Source: Desulfobacula toluolica Tol2 (GTDB taxonomy: Bacteria > Desulfobacterota > Desulfobacteria > Desulfobacterales > Desulfobacteraceae). Taken from it: 64,000 nt of DNA. The notes beneath the pieces were generated by a model, which made no database searches, was not told the origin of the DNA, and was given only the letters and a program-made list of their open reading frames with translations. Where the stretch lies: positions 35,001-99,000 of the forward strand of contig NC_018645.1 in assembly GCF_000307105.1 (NCBI RefSeq). Reading direction: 5' to 3'. Shown one piece after another: positions 44,078 to 52,926 of the stretch (position 1 is its first letter; every line of letters starts with the position of its first letter). The position numbers and the translations under genes were made by a program.

Positions 44078-44119
44078 TAGCGGAACTATTATTTCATCAT
44101 AAAAATGATAGTTTCGCTA
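44078..44119. terminator. Stem-loop after FmdE-like gene
   Basis: TAGCGGAACTAT (44078-44089) pairs with ATAGTTTCGCTA (44108-44119) over 12 positions with one G-T pair, 17 bases after the stop codon. There is no T-run directly behind it. It may be a terminator or a leader structure for the next gene. Confidence 0.5.
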
Positions 44120-44177
44120 AACACATCAAATTCTTATCAAGTCCGAATACGGACACAACATCAAAGGAAGATGATCT

Positions 44178-44249
44178 ATGCAACAGATCAACAGAGCTGC
44201 TGTTTTTGGCAAGCTTTTTTTGATTCATAATTTAAACAAAGGAGTATAA
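44178..44249 (+). CDS. Putative 23-residue leader peptide
   Basis: ATG at 44178 has a good ribosome site (AAAGGAAG) and opens a frame beginning QQINRAAVFGKLF. It ends in TAA (44247-44249), with one base before the next ATG. The stop and start of the two frames almost touch, so translation of one could be coupled to the other. No family is recognisable at this length; it may be a chance frame. Confidence 0.3.
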   Translation: MQQINRAAVFGKLFLIHNLNKGV

Positions 44250-44250
44250 A

Positions 44251-44484
44251 ATGGGAATCAAATTCATTTGTAAAAACAAAAGTTGCAGTTATCCGGGAGC
44301 AACTCAATTTGAGATGAGTTTTAAAGCAGAATCAATTATGGATAACAACAATCTGGCAACAGCATTCTGTCCGTTTTGTAAAAAAGAGATGTTATCGTCA
44401 TTTTTAATCAATCTTCATTGTGGTCAACCCGTCAAAGCCAGCCACAATGAAGAAATTTCCATAAATTCAGGAAAGTTAGGATAA
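44251..44484 (+). CDS. Small cysteine-rich zinc-ribbon-like protein
   Basis: A 77-residue protein with CKNKSCSYPG at residues 7-16 and CPFCKKEM at about 40-47, then one further Cys (LHCGQP). The two cysteine pairs suggest a zinc ribbon. No transmembrane segment or signal is seen. AAAGGAG lies eight bases before the ATG. Family and function are not recognised. Confidence 0.7.
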   Translation: MGIKFICKNKSCSYPGATQFEMSFKAESIMDNNNLATAFCPFCKKEMLSSFLINLHCGQPVKASHNEEISINSGKLG

Positions 44485-44551
44485 GTTTTAAACCGTTTAT
44501 AAACAAGTTTTAAGATTATAAGCAAGTCTTGAAAAATTTATACAGAGACTT

Positions 44552-45841
44552 TTATAAAAGATTTTCAACTCGTTTTACAGCACAAAAATCACCGCACATG
44601 GTGCATACATCTTTGTCAGATCCGGACGGCTGGGAAGATTTTCGATACTCCCTGGCCTTTTCAGGGTCGATGGCGCAATCAAACTGACCGTCCCAATCAA
44701 GTTTTCCCCGGGCCTTGCTCATTTTATGGTCCAGCTCTTCAACGCCCTTTATTCCCTTGGCAAGATCTCCGGCATGGGCTGCAATTTTTGAGGCCATGAT
44801 TCCTTCTTTTACATCATCAGCCGTGGGCAGCCGCAAATGTTCTGCCGGGGTGACGTAGCACAGAAAATCTGCTCCGTGCATTGCCGCAAGTGCCCCGCCA
44901 ATGGCAGAGGTGATATGATCATAACCTGGAGCAATATCTGTCACAAGGGGGCCTAAAACATAAAAAGGTGCGTTATGGCACAGTTTTTTTTGCAGTTTCA
45001 TATTCATTTCAATCTCATGGAGTGGGACATGACCCGGTCCCTCTATCATGACCTGGACATTTTTTTCCCATGCCCGTTTGGTCAATTCTCCAAGGGTGAT
45101 GAGTTCTTCGATCTGGGGAGCATCGGTTGAATCCTTAATGGCACCTGGTCGAAGTCCGTCCCCGAGGCTGATACAGACATCATGGGCTTCACAGACATCC
45201 AGAAGCCGGTCAAAATGTTCATAAAAGGGGTTCTCATTGCCGGTTTTTTCCATCCATTCAAACAAGATGGCTCCGCCCCTGCTGACAATCCCGCAAAGCC
45301 TGGGGTTTGTCCTGATGCTTGTGGCGCATTTTCTGGTAAGTCCGGCATGGATGGTGATAAAATCAATGCCGTTTCGGGCATGGATGTCAACGGTTTCAAA
45401 CCAGTCCTCTATGGTAATGTCCTGCGTGGGTTTGCCGGTACGGGTCAGGGTGTCATAGATGGGGACTGTACCGATCATCACGGGAATTTCGCTGACCAGA
45501 CGTTTCCTGAAGCCTTCGGTATCGCCGGACACGCTTAAATCCATGACAGCATCCGCCTTGTACTCTATGGCCATTTTTGCCTTTTTCATCTCCGCATCAA
45601 AGGAACAGACATCCTTGGATACCCCTAAGTTAACATTTATTTTGGTCTTAAGCCCTTGTCCAACACCTGCTGCCGCAATGTTAAGATGGTTCCGGTTGGC
45701 TGGGATGGCAATATGCCCCAAAGCCACTTTTTCCATGAGATCAGTTTGTGAAATGGCTTCATTTTCAAGCACCTGTTTCATCTGGGGGGTTAGGATTCCT
45801 TTTCTTGCAGCATCCATCTGAGTTGTGTAAGATTGTTTCAT
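44552..45841 (-). CDS. thiC: Phosphomethylpyrimidine synthase
   Basis: Radical-SAM enzyme that turns aminoimidazole ribotide into HMP phosphate for thiamine. The 429-residue protein is the short ThiC form common in anaerobes. Family markers are [62 protein letters not shown] and [20 protein letters not shown]. The C-terminal cluster motif is [11 protein letters not shown] (C-x2-C-x4-C). It is the last gene of thiSGHFEC and overlaps thiE by ATGA. Confidence 0.96.
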   Translation of the reverse strand: MKQSYTTQMDAARKGILTPQMKQVLENEAISQTDLMEKVALGHIAIPANRNHLNIAAAGVGQGLKTKINVNLGVSKDVCSFDAEMKKAKMAIEYKADAVMDLSVSGDTEGFRKRLVSEIPVMIGTVPIYDTLTRTGKPTQDITIEDWFETVDIHARNGIDFITIHAGLTRKCATSIRTNPRLCGIVSRGGAILFEWMEKTGNENPFYEHFDRLLDVCEAHDVCISLGDGLRPGAIKDSTDAPQIEELITLGELTKRAWEKNVQVMIEGPGHVPLHEIEMNMKLQKKLCHNAPFYVLGPLVTDIAPGYDHITSAIGGALAAMHGADFLCYVTPAEHLRLPTADDVKEGIMASKIAAHAGDLAKGIKGVEELDHKMSKARGKLDWDGQFDCAIDPEKAREYRKSSQPSGSDKDVCTMCGDFCAVKRVENLL

Positions 45842-46524
45842 TTTATCTCTCCTAATATCTGTTTGATTTCTTTGATTCTTTTTTTGATATTCGGGGCACC
45901 TATGATTTCCGTGACAAGGCAGACGGTTTTTACACCCCTTGACAGGATATCCTTTAAATTATGCCGCTTGATTCCGCCAATGGCCACAAAGGGAATGTCA
46001 TGGGTTTTTACAACATGCTCAAGATACTCAAATCCCACTGCATCACAGACATCCTCCTTGGTCTGGGTTGCAAATATGGGTCCTACACCAAGGTAATCAG
46101 CCCCGTCTGCTATGGCTTTTTTTGCCTGTTCCGGCGAATGGGTGGAACACCCGATCATCATGTCAGGGGCGATGTTTCTAAGCTCTTTTACGGGCAGATC
46201 ATCCTGTCCCTGGTGAATGCCGTCAGCCCCCACCATCAGGGCGATATCGGCATGATCATTGATGATAAAGGGAACCCCTGCATCCTGTGTTATTTTCCGG
46301 ATTTCACAACATTCCTCATACATCTGCTTCAGGCTTTTCTCGGTTAGCTTTTCGCGATACTGAAGCACATCAACACCGGCATCCACCATCTGTCTTGCCA
46401 CTTGCACATTGCTCAGTCCAAGGGAAAATTTTTCTCCTAAAATACCGTAGATGCCATGAGGAAGCTGTTTTGATCCTTTGACAGACCGGTTAATATTTGT
46501 ATCCAATCGTCTTGTTTCAGTCAT
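45838..46524 (-). CDS. thiE: Thiamine phosphate synthase
   Basis: Couples HMP pyrophosphate to the thiazole phosphate to give thiamine phosphate. The 228-residue TIM barrel shows VDVLQYREK, then [51 protein letters not shown] and [12 protein letters not shown]; these hold the pyrophosphate and HMP contacts. [20 protein letters not shown] segment closes the phosphate site. It overlaps thiF by 8 bases and thiC by 4 bases. No thiD is present in the operon. Confidence 0.95.
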   Translation of the reverse strand: MTETRRLDTNINRSVKGSKQLPHGIYGILGEKFSLGLSNVQVARQMVDAGVDVLQYREKLTEKSLKQMYEECCEIRKITQDAGVPFIINDHADIALMVGADGIHQGQDDLPVKELRNIAPDMMIGCSTHSPEQAKKAIADGADYLGVGPIFATQTKEDVCDAVGFEYLEHVVKTHDIPFVAIGGIKRHNLKDILSRGVKTVCLVTEIIGAPNIKKRIKEIKQILGEIK

Positions 46525-47059
46525 GTGATTTCTCCTTTATATGCCTTAACACAATCCCGGCCATGACAGCGGCTATCATGGTAACTTTTGGTGCAAAAAG
46601 CGCATGGTCTTCCTGGTCCGACATAAAATCCCCGACAATATGACAATTGCCCATTTTCCGGGTTGTGATATTTTCCATATTATCCCCGGCAATTCCGGAA
46701 GCCGACACCAATATTTTGCCGGTTCCGCACAATTCTTCAATGAGCATTTTTTTTAAGATTTTGTTGTCAAACCCTTCCACCACAATGTCACAGTCTGAAA
46801 AAATTTGCTTTGCATCTCCGGGTTTGATTTTTTTTTCAACCGTTTCAATGCCCATACCCGGGAATAAGGCTTTTAGATTTTTTTCCAGGCAGTCGGTCTT
46901 TTTTAACCCCACCTGGGAGAAACAATAAAACTGGCGGTTCAGATTTGAGGCTTCGACAGCATCAAAATCAACAATTTTGATCTCTTTGACCCCGGACTGG
47001 GCAAGGTGTCTGGCCACGTTTGATCCAATCCCGCCTATCCCGGCGATTCCTGTTTTCAT
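46517..47059 (-). CDS. thiF: ThiS adenylyltransferase, short ThiF type
   Basis: Activates the C-terminus of the sulfur carrier ThiS by adenylation. The 180-residue protein has the nucleotide loop GIGGIGSNVARHLAQSGVKE (residues 7-26) and IVDFDAVEASNLNRQFY, then DIVVEGFDN. This is the small ThiF family-2 form seen in thiSGHF operons of anaerobes; it lacks the CxxC zinc site of larger ThiF proteins. The start overlaps the thiH stop (TGATG). Confidence 0.9.
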   Translation of the reverse strand: MKTGIAGIGGIGSNVARHLAQSGVKEIKIVDFDAVEASNLNRQFYCFSQVGLKKTDCLEKNLKALFPGMGIETVEKKIKPGDAKQIFSDCDIVVEGFDNKILKKMLIEELCGTGKILVSASGIAGDNMENITTRKMGNCHIVGDFMSDQEDHALFAPKVTMIAAVMAGIVLRHIKEKSHD

Positions 47060-48165
47060 CAGAAGATCTCCCAGTCTTTGAAAACAGGTTGATACCCTTT
47101 TTGCTTGATCATTTCAATTGTTTGGGCCACGTTCCTGGTATCGGTTATATCAAACTGGACAGTTGCATCATTGGATTCTAATGAATAGCCGCCCACATCG
47201 GTTTTTGATCCTGCAGAATACCGTGTGACACCCAGGTGAATGATTTTGTCTCTGAAATCGGCAGACTCTCTTGTGGAGATGTTGATCCCGGCTCTTGGCA
47301 TGAACAGCCTCCAGGCCAGCATGAACTGGACAAACCGGCTGTCGGACAATATGTTTTTGGGTTTGATCGCACCGGTTGCCTGTCTCATCCTGGGAAGGGA
47401 CAAGGAGACCTCCACATCAGGGAACTCCTGCTCCAGGTATTTGGCATGAAGGCCGGTCAAAAAGGCTTCTGGTGAAGGGTCTCCAAGACCGAACAAAGGC
47501 CCGATATTTACGGCTCTGAATCCTGCGGCAGCACCCCTTTCAGGGGTTAATAACCGGTATTTATAGTCTGTTTTTTTTCCTTTCAGATGTACCTTTTTAT
47601 AAAGATCTTGATCATATGTTTCCTGATACACGGTCAAAGAATCAGCACCTGCGTTTTTCAGGATGCGATACTGGTCTTCATCCATGGGAAAGATTTCAAT
47701 GGCAATGGATGAAAAATATTTTTTCAAGATCCCTATCGCATCTTCAAGATAAGACATGGGTGTTTTAGCAGGTGCTTCTCCTGTTAAAATAAGGATATGC
47801 CGGATACCCAGGTCTGAAATTGCCTTTGATTCCTGTTCAATTTCCGAAAGGGAGAGTTTGGTTCTTTTAAACTGGGTTGCACAGTTAAATCCGCAATAGG
47901 TACAGTGATTGGAGCAATAGTCGGAAATATACATGGGCGCATAAATCCCGATGGTCCTGCCAAAATACTGGCGGGTCAGTTGCTGCGCCTTTTGAGCCAT
48001 TTCTTCTAAAAATTCCTGGGCCGGTTCGGATAAAAGGTTGAGAAGATCGTAAGGCTCAAGAATATCACGGTTCAAAGATTTTTGAATATCTGTTTTTGTA
48101 ACGGTTTTGAAATATCCGTCATAATCAAAAGATTCAAACCTGTTTATCAATTTCATAAAAGACAT
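47059..48165 (-). CDS. thiH: 2-iminoacetate synthase
   Basis: Radical-SAM tyrosine lyase that supplies dehydroglycine for the thiazole ring. The 368-residue protein has the cluster motif CSNHCTYCGF (C-x3-C-x2-C, about residues 70-79) and ILILTGEAPAKTPMSYLEDA, then IEIFPMDEDQYRILKNAGAD, VYQETYDQDLYKKVHL and GLGDPSPEAFLTGLHA. It lies 4 bases behind thiG. Confidence 0.95.
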   Translation of the reverse strand: MSFMKLINRFESFDYDGYFKTVTKTDIQKSLNRDILEPYDLLNLLSEPAQEFLEEMAQKAQQLTRQYFGRTIGIYAPMYISDYCSNHCTYCGFNCATQFKRTKLSLSEIEQESKAISDLGIRHILILTGEAPAKTPMSYLEDAIGILKKYFSSIAIEIFPMDEDQYRILKNAGADSLTVYQETYDQDLYKKVHLKGKKTDYKYRLLTPERGAAAGFRAVNIGPLFGLGDPSPEAFLTGLHAKYLEQEFPDVEVSLSLPRMRQATGAIKPKNILSDSRFVQFMLAWRLFMPRAGINISTRESADFRDKIIHLGVTRYSAGSKTDVGGYSLESNDATVQFDITDTRNVAQTIEMIKQKGYQPVFKDWEIF

Positions 48166-48169
48166 GGTG

Positions 48170-48952
48170 TCACTCCCTTAAAAATCCGGTCAGGGGCGAA
48201 GACGCCTGGGCATACGCTTGTTTGTCCGCCAGGCGGGAAAGATAGGCCATCCTGCCCGCTTTTACGGCAAAGGAAAATGCTTTGCCCGCCAGGACCGGAT
48301 CATTGCTGGTGGCAATGGCGGTATTGACAAGCACTGCATCCGCACCCATTTCCATGGCTTCCGCTGCCTGGGACGGTCTGCCGATACCGGCATCCACAAC
48401 CACGGGGATTTTACTGGTTTCAATAATTCGCTTGATCATGGGTTTCATTTCAAGTCCACGGTTGGTGCCGATGGGGGAACCAAGGGGCATTACCGCCGCA
48501 GCCCCGGCATCATACAATTGTTTGGTCACGGTAATATCCGGCATCATATAAGGAAGGACAATAAACCCCTCTTTTGCCAGAATCTGTGTTGCCAAAAGCG
48601 TTTCGTGATTGTCCGGCATAAGGTATTGCATATCCGTGATCACTTCTATTTTAATGAATTTTCCATATCCGGCTTCCCTGGCGATCTTTGCAATACGGAC
48701 TGCTTCGGATGCGGTTCTGGCTCCTGAAGTATTGGGCAGCAAAGTGACTGAATCAGGAATATACGTTAATATGTTTTCATCTTTCGCTGTGGGGTCCACC
48801 CGTCTGAGGGCAACCGTGATCATCTGTGACCCGCTGGCCTCAAGCATGGGAGCGATAAAATCCCTGGATGAAAATTTGCCTGTTCCGGTAATCAGACGGC
48901 TTGTAAATTCAATGTCGCCCAGCATGAGCCTGTCATTTTTAATGTCCGTCAT
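48170..48952 (-). CDS. thiG: Thiazole synthase
   Basis: Forms the thiazole phosphate from DXP, dehydroglycine and ThiS thiocarboxylate. The 260-residue TIM barrel shows LITGTGKFSS at the start, FIKIEVITDMQYLMPDNHET with the Schiff-base Lys region, FIVLPYMMPDITV, MPLGSPIGTNRG and VVVDAGIGRPSQAAEAMEMG, then ADAVLVNTAIATSNDPV. The ATG follows the thiS stop with no gap. Confidence 0.95.
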   Translation of the reverse strand: MTDIKNDRLMLGDIEFTSRLITGTGKFSSRDFIAPMLEASGSQMITVALRRVDPTAKDENILTYIPDSVTLLPNTSGARTASEAVRIAKIAREAGYGKFIKIEVITDMQYLMPDNHETLLATQILAKEGFIVLPYMMPDITVTKQLYDAGAAAVMPLGSPIGTNRGLEMKPMIKRIIETSKIPVVVDAGIGRPSQAAEAMEMGADAVLVNTAIATSNDPVLAGKAFSFAVKAGRMAYLSRLADKQAYAQASSPLTGFLRE

Positions 48953-49150
48953 TTATCCGCCTCCCACAAAACTTAATAATTCAATAGTGTCTCCATCAGA
49001 GAGGGAGACATGCTTCCAGGTTTCCTGCCGGACCACTTCAAAATTGACTTCAGCAATCAGGGACTCTGGCTTAAACCCTTGCTCCAGGACAAGATCCATA
49101 AGGGTCAGGCTGTTTGACGTCAATTTTTTTCCGTTCAGGTTTATTTCCAT
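48953..49150 (-). CDS. thiS: Sulfur carrier protein ThiS
   Basis: A 65-residue beta-grasp carrier ending in Gly-Gly (SFVGGG), where the thiocarboxylate is formed by ThiF and used by ThiG. The N-terminus MEINLNGKKLTSNSLTLMDL is typical. GGAGG precedes the ATG. It is the first gene of the operon, 130 bases downstream of the TPP riboswitch. Confidence 0.93.
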   Translation of the reverse strand: MEINLNGKKLTSNSLTLMDLVLEQGFKPESLIAEVNFEVVRQETWKHVSLSDGDTIELLSFVGGG

Positions 49151-49278
49151 AAAACCTCCAAACTGTAAACATTTTCATGGCATCTATTTTTATGGTATCT
49201 GAGCGGCTGGATATTATGTTTCGGGATATAAGAAAGGATAAAACTGAAAATTAAAAAAAGGTGTTGTTTCATACACTT

Positions 49279-49364
49279 TCCCTACGCCGGTACTAACCGC
49301 ATCAGGTTCCAAGGGTTGAAGTTTCAACTTCTCTCAGCTTTTTTAAAAAAAAAGCACCCCCAGT
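49279..49364 (-). promoter_or_regulatory. TPP riboswitch (THI element)
   Basis: Read on the minus strand it has the conserved blocks GGGGGTGC, then GCTGAGAGAAGT, then ACCCTTGGAACCTGATGCGG and TTAGTACCGGCGTAGGGA, in the canonical order. The variable P3 arm is made almost only of T and A (GCTTTTTTTTTAAAAAAGC). It lies in the leader of thiSGHFEC and should shut the operon down when thiamine pyrophosphate is abundant. No clear expression-platform terminator was identified between it and thiS. Confidence 0.93.
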
Positions 49365-49526
49365 GAGCTAACTTAATGTCTTACTATTTGAAATTCATAG
49401 TGCTTGTCAATAAAAATTTTTCATTGACCATGAGTTTTATTGCAATATTGTTGTTGAAAACAAACGGCTTTACCGGCAGACGGTTATCGTCAAACCGGTT
49501 GTGCCGTTTAATTTGACTGAATTCTT

Positions 49527-49560
49527 ATAACCGGCTGTTCTAAAATAATCTGCCGGTTAT
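49527..49560. terminator. Inverted repeat between rpmB and the thi leader
   Basis: ATAACCGGC (49527-49535) pairs perfectly with GCCGGTTAT (49552-49560); a short T-run follows on the + strand. It lies 50 bases past the rpmB stop. The stretch 49385-49610 holds several other ACCGGC/GCCGTT inverted pairs but no gene. Confidence 0.5.
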
Positions 49561-49610
49561 TTTGAATCGTTTTCTTTGGATCATTGAAATGATCTGAAAA
49601 AAGAGGTGGT

Positions 49611-49805
49611 TTATGCTGCTTTCGTTACTTTTCCTGCTTTAATGCAACTTGTGCAAACATCTATTTTTCTGACACAACCTTGCTTGATAACAGCACGAAC
49701 TCTTTGAAGGTTTGGATTAAATCTTCTCTTATTCAAATTATGGGCGTGACTGACATTGTTGCCAACCATTGGTTTCTTTCCGCAAATTGCACATACTTTC
49801 GACAT
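49611..49805 (-). CDS. rpmB: Ribosomal protein L28
   Basis: A 64-residue large-subunit protein of the Cys-containing type, with [20 protein letters not shown] at the N-terminus and CTSC near the C-terminus. The four cysteines form the zinc site absent from zinc-free L28 paralogues. [12 protein letters not shown] is the conserved rRNA-binding stretch. The start at 49805 is fixed by AGGAG; the longer frame to 49838 adds residues without a site. It lies 84 bases behind bamD. Confidence 0.95.
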   Translation of the reverse strand: MSKVCAICGKKPMVGNNVSHAHNLNKRRFNPNLQRVRAVIKQGCVRKIDVCTSCIKAGKVTKAA

Positions 49806-49889
49806 TTTTATACTCCTAAAAGAAAAATTTTTTAACAAAAAAATAACCTGAAATTAATATACCAGAAAAAAATAAAAGTAAAGAAAATT

Positions 49890-50540
49890 TTACTTTTTGT
49901 TGGCAAGTTCCCTGCATCTGGGTATTTTATTCAATGCTTGTTTGCTTTCCTCTGAATCCGGATAATTTTCGATAAGATACTCATATCTTTTTAATGCAGC
50001 CTTGTATTTTTCTGTTTTCATATAGAAATTGGCCACATAGAGTTCATGCTTGGAAAGGCTGTCTACGCAGATTTTAATATGTTTCTCCGCCTTTTGGGCA
50101 TATTCGCTTTCCGGAAATTGGTCGATTAATCTGTGAAACTGGGTCAGGCTGTTTTTAGCAGGTGCGTGATCCCTGTCTATGGAATCAAGCCGATTAAACC
50201 AACAAAGCCCGATTCTGTAAATAATATAGGGAACAGCTTCGTTTTTTGGATGCATGTTTTCAAATTCTTCATAGGCAAAAATCGCTTCATCATAGGCTTC
50301 AAGCTCATAATGGGCATCCGCAATTTTAAGCTCGGCTAGAATTGCGTACTTGCTGAACGGATACCAGTCTTTTAAATCCGTATATGCTTTTACAGCATCT
50401 TTATAGTCTCCTGCAGCAAAGGCAGAAGACCCTTCTGAAACAAGCTGTTCAGCAGTTTTTTCCATTTCGTGCGAGGTTTCAAACCAGGCACATCCGGAAA
50501 ACCACAACGCCATCATAAAGAATAAAATTAATTTTTTCAT
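49890..50540 (-). CDS. bamD: Outer-membrane assembly lipoprotein BamD
   Basis: A 216-residue lipoprotein with signal peptide and lipobox (LWFSGCAW, Cys near residue 17). The rest is TPR-like helical hairpins: GSSAFAAGDYKDAVKAYTDL, YAILAELKIADAHYELEAYD and EAIFAYEEFENMHPKNEAVP, then FHRLIDQFPESEYAQKAEKH and RYEYLIENYPDSEESKQAL. Length and repeat spacing fit BamD/ComL of the beta-barrel assembly machine, facing the periplasm. It begins 2 bases after the trxB stop. Confidence 0.9.
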   Translation of the reverse strand: MKKLILFFMMALWFSGCAWFETSHEMEKTAEQLVSEGSSAFAAGDYKDAVKAYTDLKDWYPFSKYAILAELKIADAHYELEAYDEAIFAYEEFENMHPKNEAVPYIIYRIGLCWFNRLDSIDRDHAPAKNSLTQFHRLIDQFPESEYAQKAEKHIKICVDSLSKHELYVANFYMKTEKYKAALKRYEYLIENYPDSEESKQALNKIPRCRELANKK

Positions 50541-50542
50541 TA

Positions 50543-51463
50543 TTACAGGTTCTCAATAAAGTGTTCTGCACAAACAGCCGCAATGGCAGCATCACCCACA
50601 GCAGTTGATATCTGTCTTAAAGGGGTGTCCCTGACATCACCGGCAGCAAATACGCCGGGAACCGATGTCTGCATGGTTGCATCCGCACGGATAAAGCCAA
50701 ATTCATCTGTTTCAACGGCATTATTTAAAAAAGAAGTGTTTGGTAAAATGCCGATCCAGATGAAGCAGCCATCCGCTTTCAGGGTTCTTTCTTCTTTGGT
50801 TTTCAGGTTTTTTACCTTGACCCCTTCCAGGCCGAAAAAACCTTCCATACCTGTTGCAACACTGTCCCAGACAAACTCAATTTTGTCGTTTGCAAAGGCT
50901 CTTTCCTGAAGTATTTTGGCGGCCCTGAGTTCGTCTCTTCTATGTACCAGGTATACTTTTTTGGCAAATTTTGTCAGGAAGATGGCTTCCTGCACTGCTG
51001 TATCACCGCCGCCAACTGCAACAACCGTTTTTTCTTTGAAAAAAGGTGCATCACATGTGGCACAAAAAGAGACGCCCTTTCCCATGAATTTATCCTCGCC
51101 AATACCGAGATTCCTCGGGGATGCGCCTGATGCAATGATAAGGCTTTTGGCGGTAATGCTCCTGTCTTTCAGGACGATCTGTTTTGATTGCCCGGAAAGA
51201 TTGAGAGAATGAACTTCAGCTGTTTCAATCTTCAAGCCCAGTTCTTCTGCCTGGATTTTCATTTTTTCAGCAAGGTCATATCCTGATATGCCTTCGGGAA
51301 AACCAGGATAGTTTTCTATCCAGTCGGTTACCAGTATCTGGCCGCCCGGCACGGTTTTTTCCAAAAGGAGGACATTCATTCTCGCCCTGGCAGCATAGAT
51401 ACCTGCTGTCAGACCGGCAGGACCTGCACCAATAATAACAAGGTCATAGTCCGTTTGTGTCAT
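50543..51463 (-). CDS. trxB: Thioredoxin reductase
   Basis: NADPH-dependent flavoprotein that reduces thioredoxin, 306 residues. The FAD motif is IIGAGPAGLTAGIYAARARM (residues 10-29), the redox-active pair is CATCDAPFF (about 137-145), the NADPH motif is VAVGGGDTAVQEAIF and the C-terminal FAD motif is GVFAAGDVRDTPLRQISTAV. It lies 11 bases behind trxA, forming a trxA-trxB-bamD transcript. Confidence 0.95.
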   Translation of the reverse strand: MTQTDYDLVIIGAGPAGLTAGIYAARARMNVLLLEKTVPGGQILVTDWIENYPGFPEGISGYDLAEKMKIQAEELGLKIETAEVHSLNLSGQSKQIVLKDRSITAKSLIIASGASPRNLGIGEDKFMGKGVSFCATCDAPFFKEKTVVAVGGGDTAVQEAIFLTKFAKKVYLVHRRDELRAAKILQERAFANDKIEFVWDSVATGMEGFFGLEGVKVKNLKTKEERTLKADGCFIWIGILPNTSFLNNAVETDEFGFIRADATMQTSVPGVFAAGDVRDTPLRQISTAVGDAAIAAVCAEHFIENL

Positions 51464-51474
51464 GGTATCTCTCC

Positions 51475-51801
51475 TTACAAGACTCCTTTGAGGGTTTCTT
51501 CAAGTTTTTCTTTGGCAACCATTCCGGTTATTTGATCTGCTATTTCCCCGTTTTTAAAGAAGATCAGCGTCGGGATTGCCTGGACACCATATTTGCTGGG
51601 GCTGATCGGATTTTCATCCACATTGACTTTTAAAAATGTCATTTTATCACCGTACTCTTTTTCAAGGGCATCAACCGTAGGGGCAATGGCTTTACAGGGG
51701 CCACACCAGGGTGCCCAGAAATCCACCATTACAGGCTTGTCTGATTTGAGAACTTTTTCTTCGAATTCATCATCTTCAATTTCAATTATATTTTGTGTCA
51801 T
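51475..51801 (-). CDS. trxA: Thioredoxin
   Basis: A 108-residue redox protein with the active site WAPWCGPCKAIAP (about residues 29-41) and cis-Pro segment GVQAIPTLIFFKNG. It is first in the trxA-trxB-bamD unit, with a weak purine-rich ribosome site. Reduced by the adjacent trxB product. Confidence 0.96.
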   Translation of the reverse strand: MTQNIIEIEDDEFEEKVLKSDKPVMVDFWAPWCGPCKAIAPTVDALEKEYGDKMTFLKVNVDENPISPSKYGVQAIPTLIFFKNGEIADQITGMVAKEKLEETLKGVL

Positions 51802-51900
51802 TGCAGCCGTCCTAAATTTAAGTTTACGATTAAAACATAATCTTGAAAATATATGTTCTTATTTATTCATTGTCAATTAATCAATATCGTTTTGCAGCAT

Positions 51901-51951
51901 AAAAAAGGGGTGACCGTTTTTGATAAGCTAATCAAAGCCGGCTTACCCCTT
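51901..51951 (-). terminator. Intrinsic terminator of rubrerythrin gene
   Basis: On the minus strand AAGGGGT with inner CCG pairs with CGG and ACCCCTT (51905-51911 and 51945-51951). A run of six T (51901-51906) follows. The loop carries a second small hairpin (TTTGAT / ATCAAA). It lies 43 bases past the rubrerythrin stop and upstream of trxA. Confidence 0.75.
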
Positions 51952-51993
51952 CAATGCAGTTAAGATTAAAAGTGGTCAAGAAAATATTGAATT

Positions 51994-52569
51994 TTACCAG
52001 TTTTCAGCAAGCAGTTCAAAATGAGCCTGCGGGTGTACACAGGCCGGGCACATTTCAATGGCCTGCTCTCCTTCATGGACATACCCGCAATTTCTGCATC
52101 TCCATTTGACAGATTGGTTCTTTTTAAAAACCGTTCCCTTTTCAATATTGGCAGCCAGCTCTGTATATCTTTTGTCATGTTGTTTTTCCGCCACGGAAAT
52201 CATTTCAAATGCTGCGGCAACGTCATTAAATCCTTCTTCTCTGGCTGTTTTTGCAAAATCAGGATACATTTTGGTCCATTCATATTCTTCTCCTGCTGCC
52301 GCGGCTTTGAGATTCTCAAGTGTTGTTCCGATCACGCCTGAAGGAAATGCACCTGTAATTTCAAGTTCTCCGCCTTCAAGAAATTTGAAAAATCTTTTGG
52401 CATGTTCTTTTTCCTGGTTGGCTGTTTCTGTAAAAATATCAGAAATTTGAACAAAGCCTTCCTTTTTGGCCGCACTGGCAAAATAAGTGTACCTGTTTCT
52501 TGCCTGGGATTCACCGGCAAATGCGGTTAACAGGTTTTTTTCGGTCTGGGTTCCTTTTAAACTTGCCAT
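51994..52569 (-). CDS. rbr: Rubrerythrin
   Basis: A 191-residue non-haem iron peroxidase that protects anaerobes from hydrogen peroxide. The ferritin-like diiron domain (about residues 1-145) has FAGESQARNRYTYFA, ETANQEKEHAKRF and FEMISVAEKQHDKRY; the rubredoxin domain at the C-terminus has CRNCGYVHEG and CPACVHPQAHF. AAAGGAG precedes the ATG. It is monocistronic with its own terminator. Confidence 0.96.
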   Translation of the reverse strand: MASLKGTQTEKNLLTAFAGESQARNRYTYFASAAKKEGFVQISDIFTETANQEKEHAKRFFKFLEGGELEITGAFPSGVIGTTLENLKAAAAGEEYEWTKMYPDFAKTAREEGFNDVAAAFEMISVAEKQHDKRYTELAANIEKGTVFKKNQSVKWRCRNCGYVHEGEQAIEMCPACVHPQAHFELLAENW

Positions 52570-52693
52570 AAGTTTGTTCTCCTTTGTCTGTTAATGGTTT
52601 CTTGAATCTTAAATTATATCACTCAATTTTCTGCATCAGCAAACTTTGCCGGGGTCAAATTTATCTGGGTCTGCTCAAGAATCTTTATTTGAA

Positions 52694-52804
52694 TAAATGC
52701 CACGGCAGAAATGGCTTTTTTATACTGCAATCCGGTAACCTCGGTTTGTCCACAACAAAACATGAAAGTCATAGTTTGAATTTTTTAAGGCTTTCATATA
52801 AAGT
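52694..52804 (-). repeat. Dispersed hairpin repeat, copy H
   Basis: AATGCCACGGCAGAAATGGC, then ACCTCGGTTTGTCCACAACA, AAACATGAAAGTC and AATTTTTTAAGGCTTTCATA. The right half of module 1 is well kept; the left half is altered and longer than usual. It lies in the divergent gap (52570-52926) between rubrerythrin and the FGE-like gene, which holds nothing else recognisable. Confidence 0.75.
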
Positions 52805-52926
52805 ATTATTAATACTATAATCCCCTGTTTTTTTAAAGCGATTAAATTTGTTTTCAGCAGATATTCTTTCTTGACTTGCTTTTTTAAATAAATAAAACTT
52901 TTAAGGAAAATATATTGAGGAGTGCC

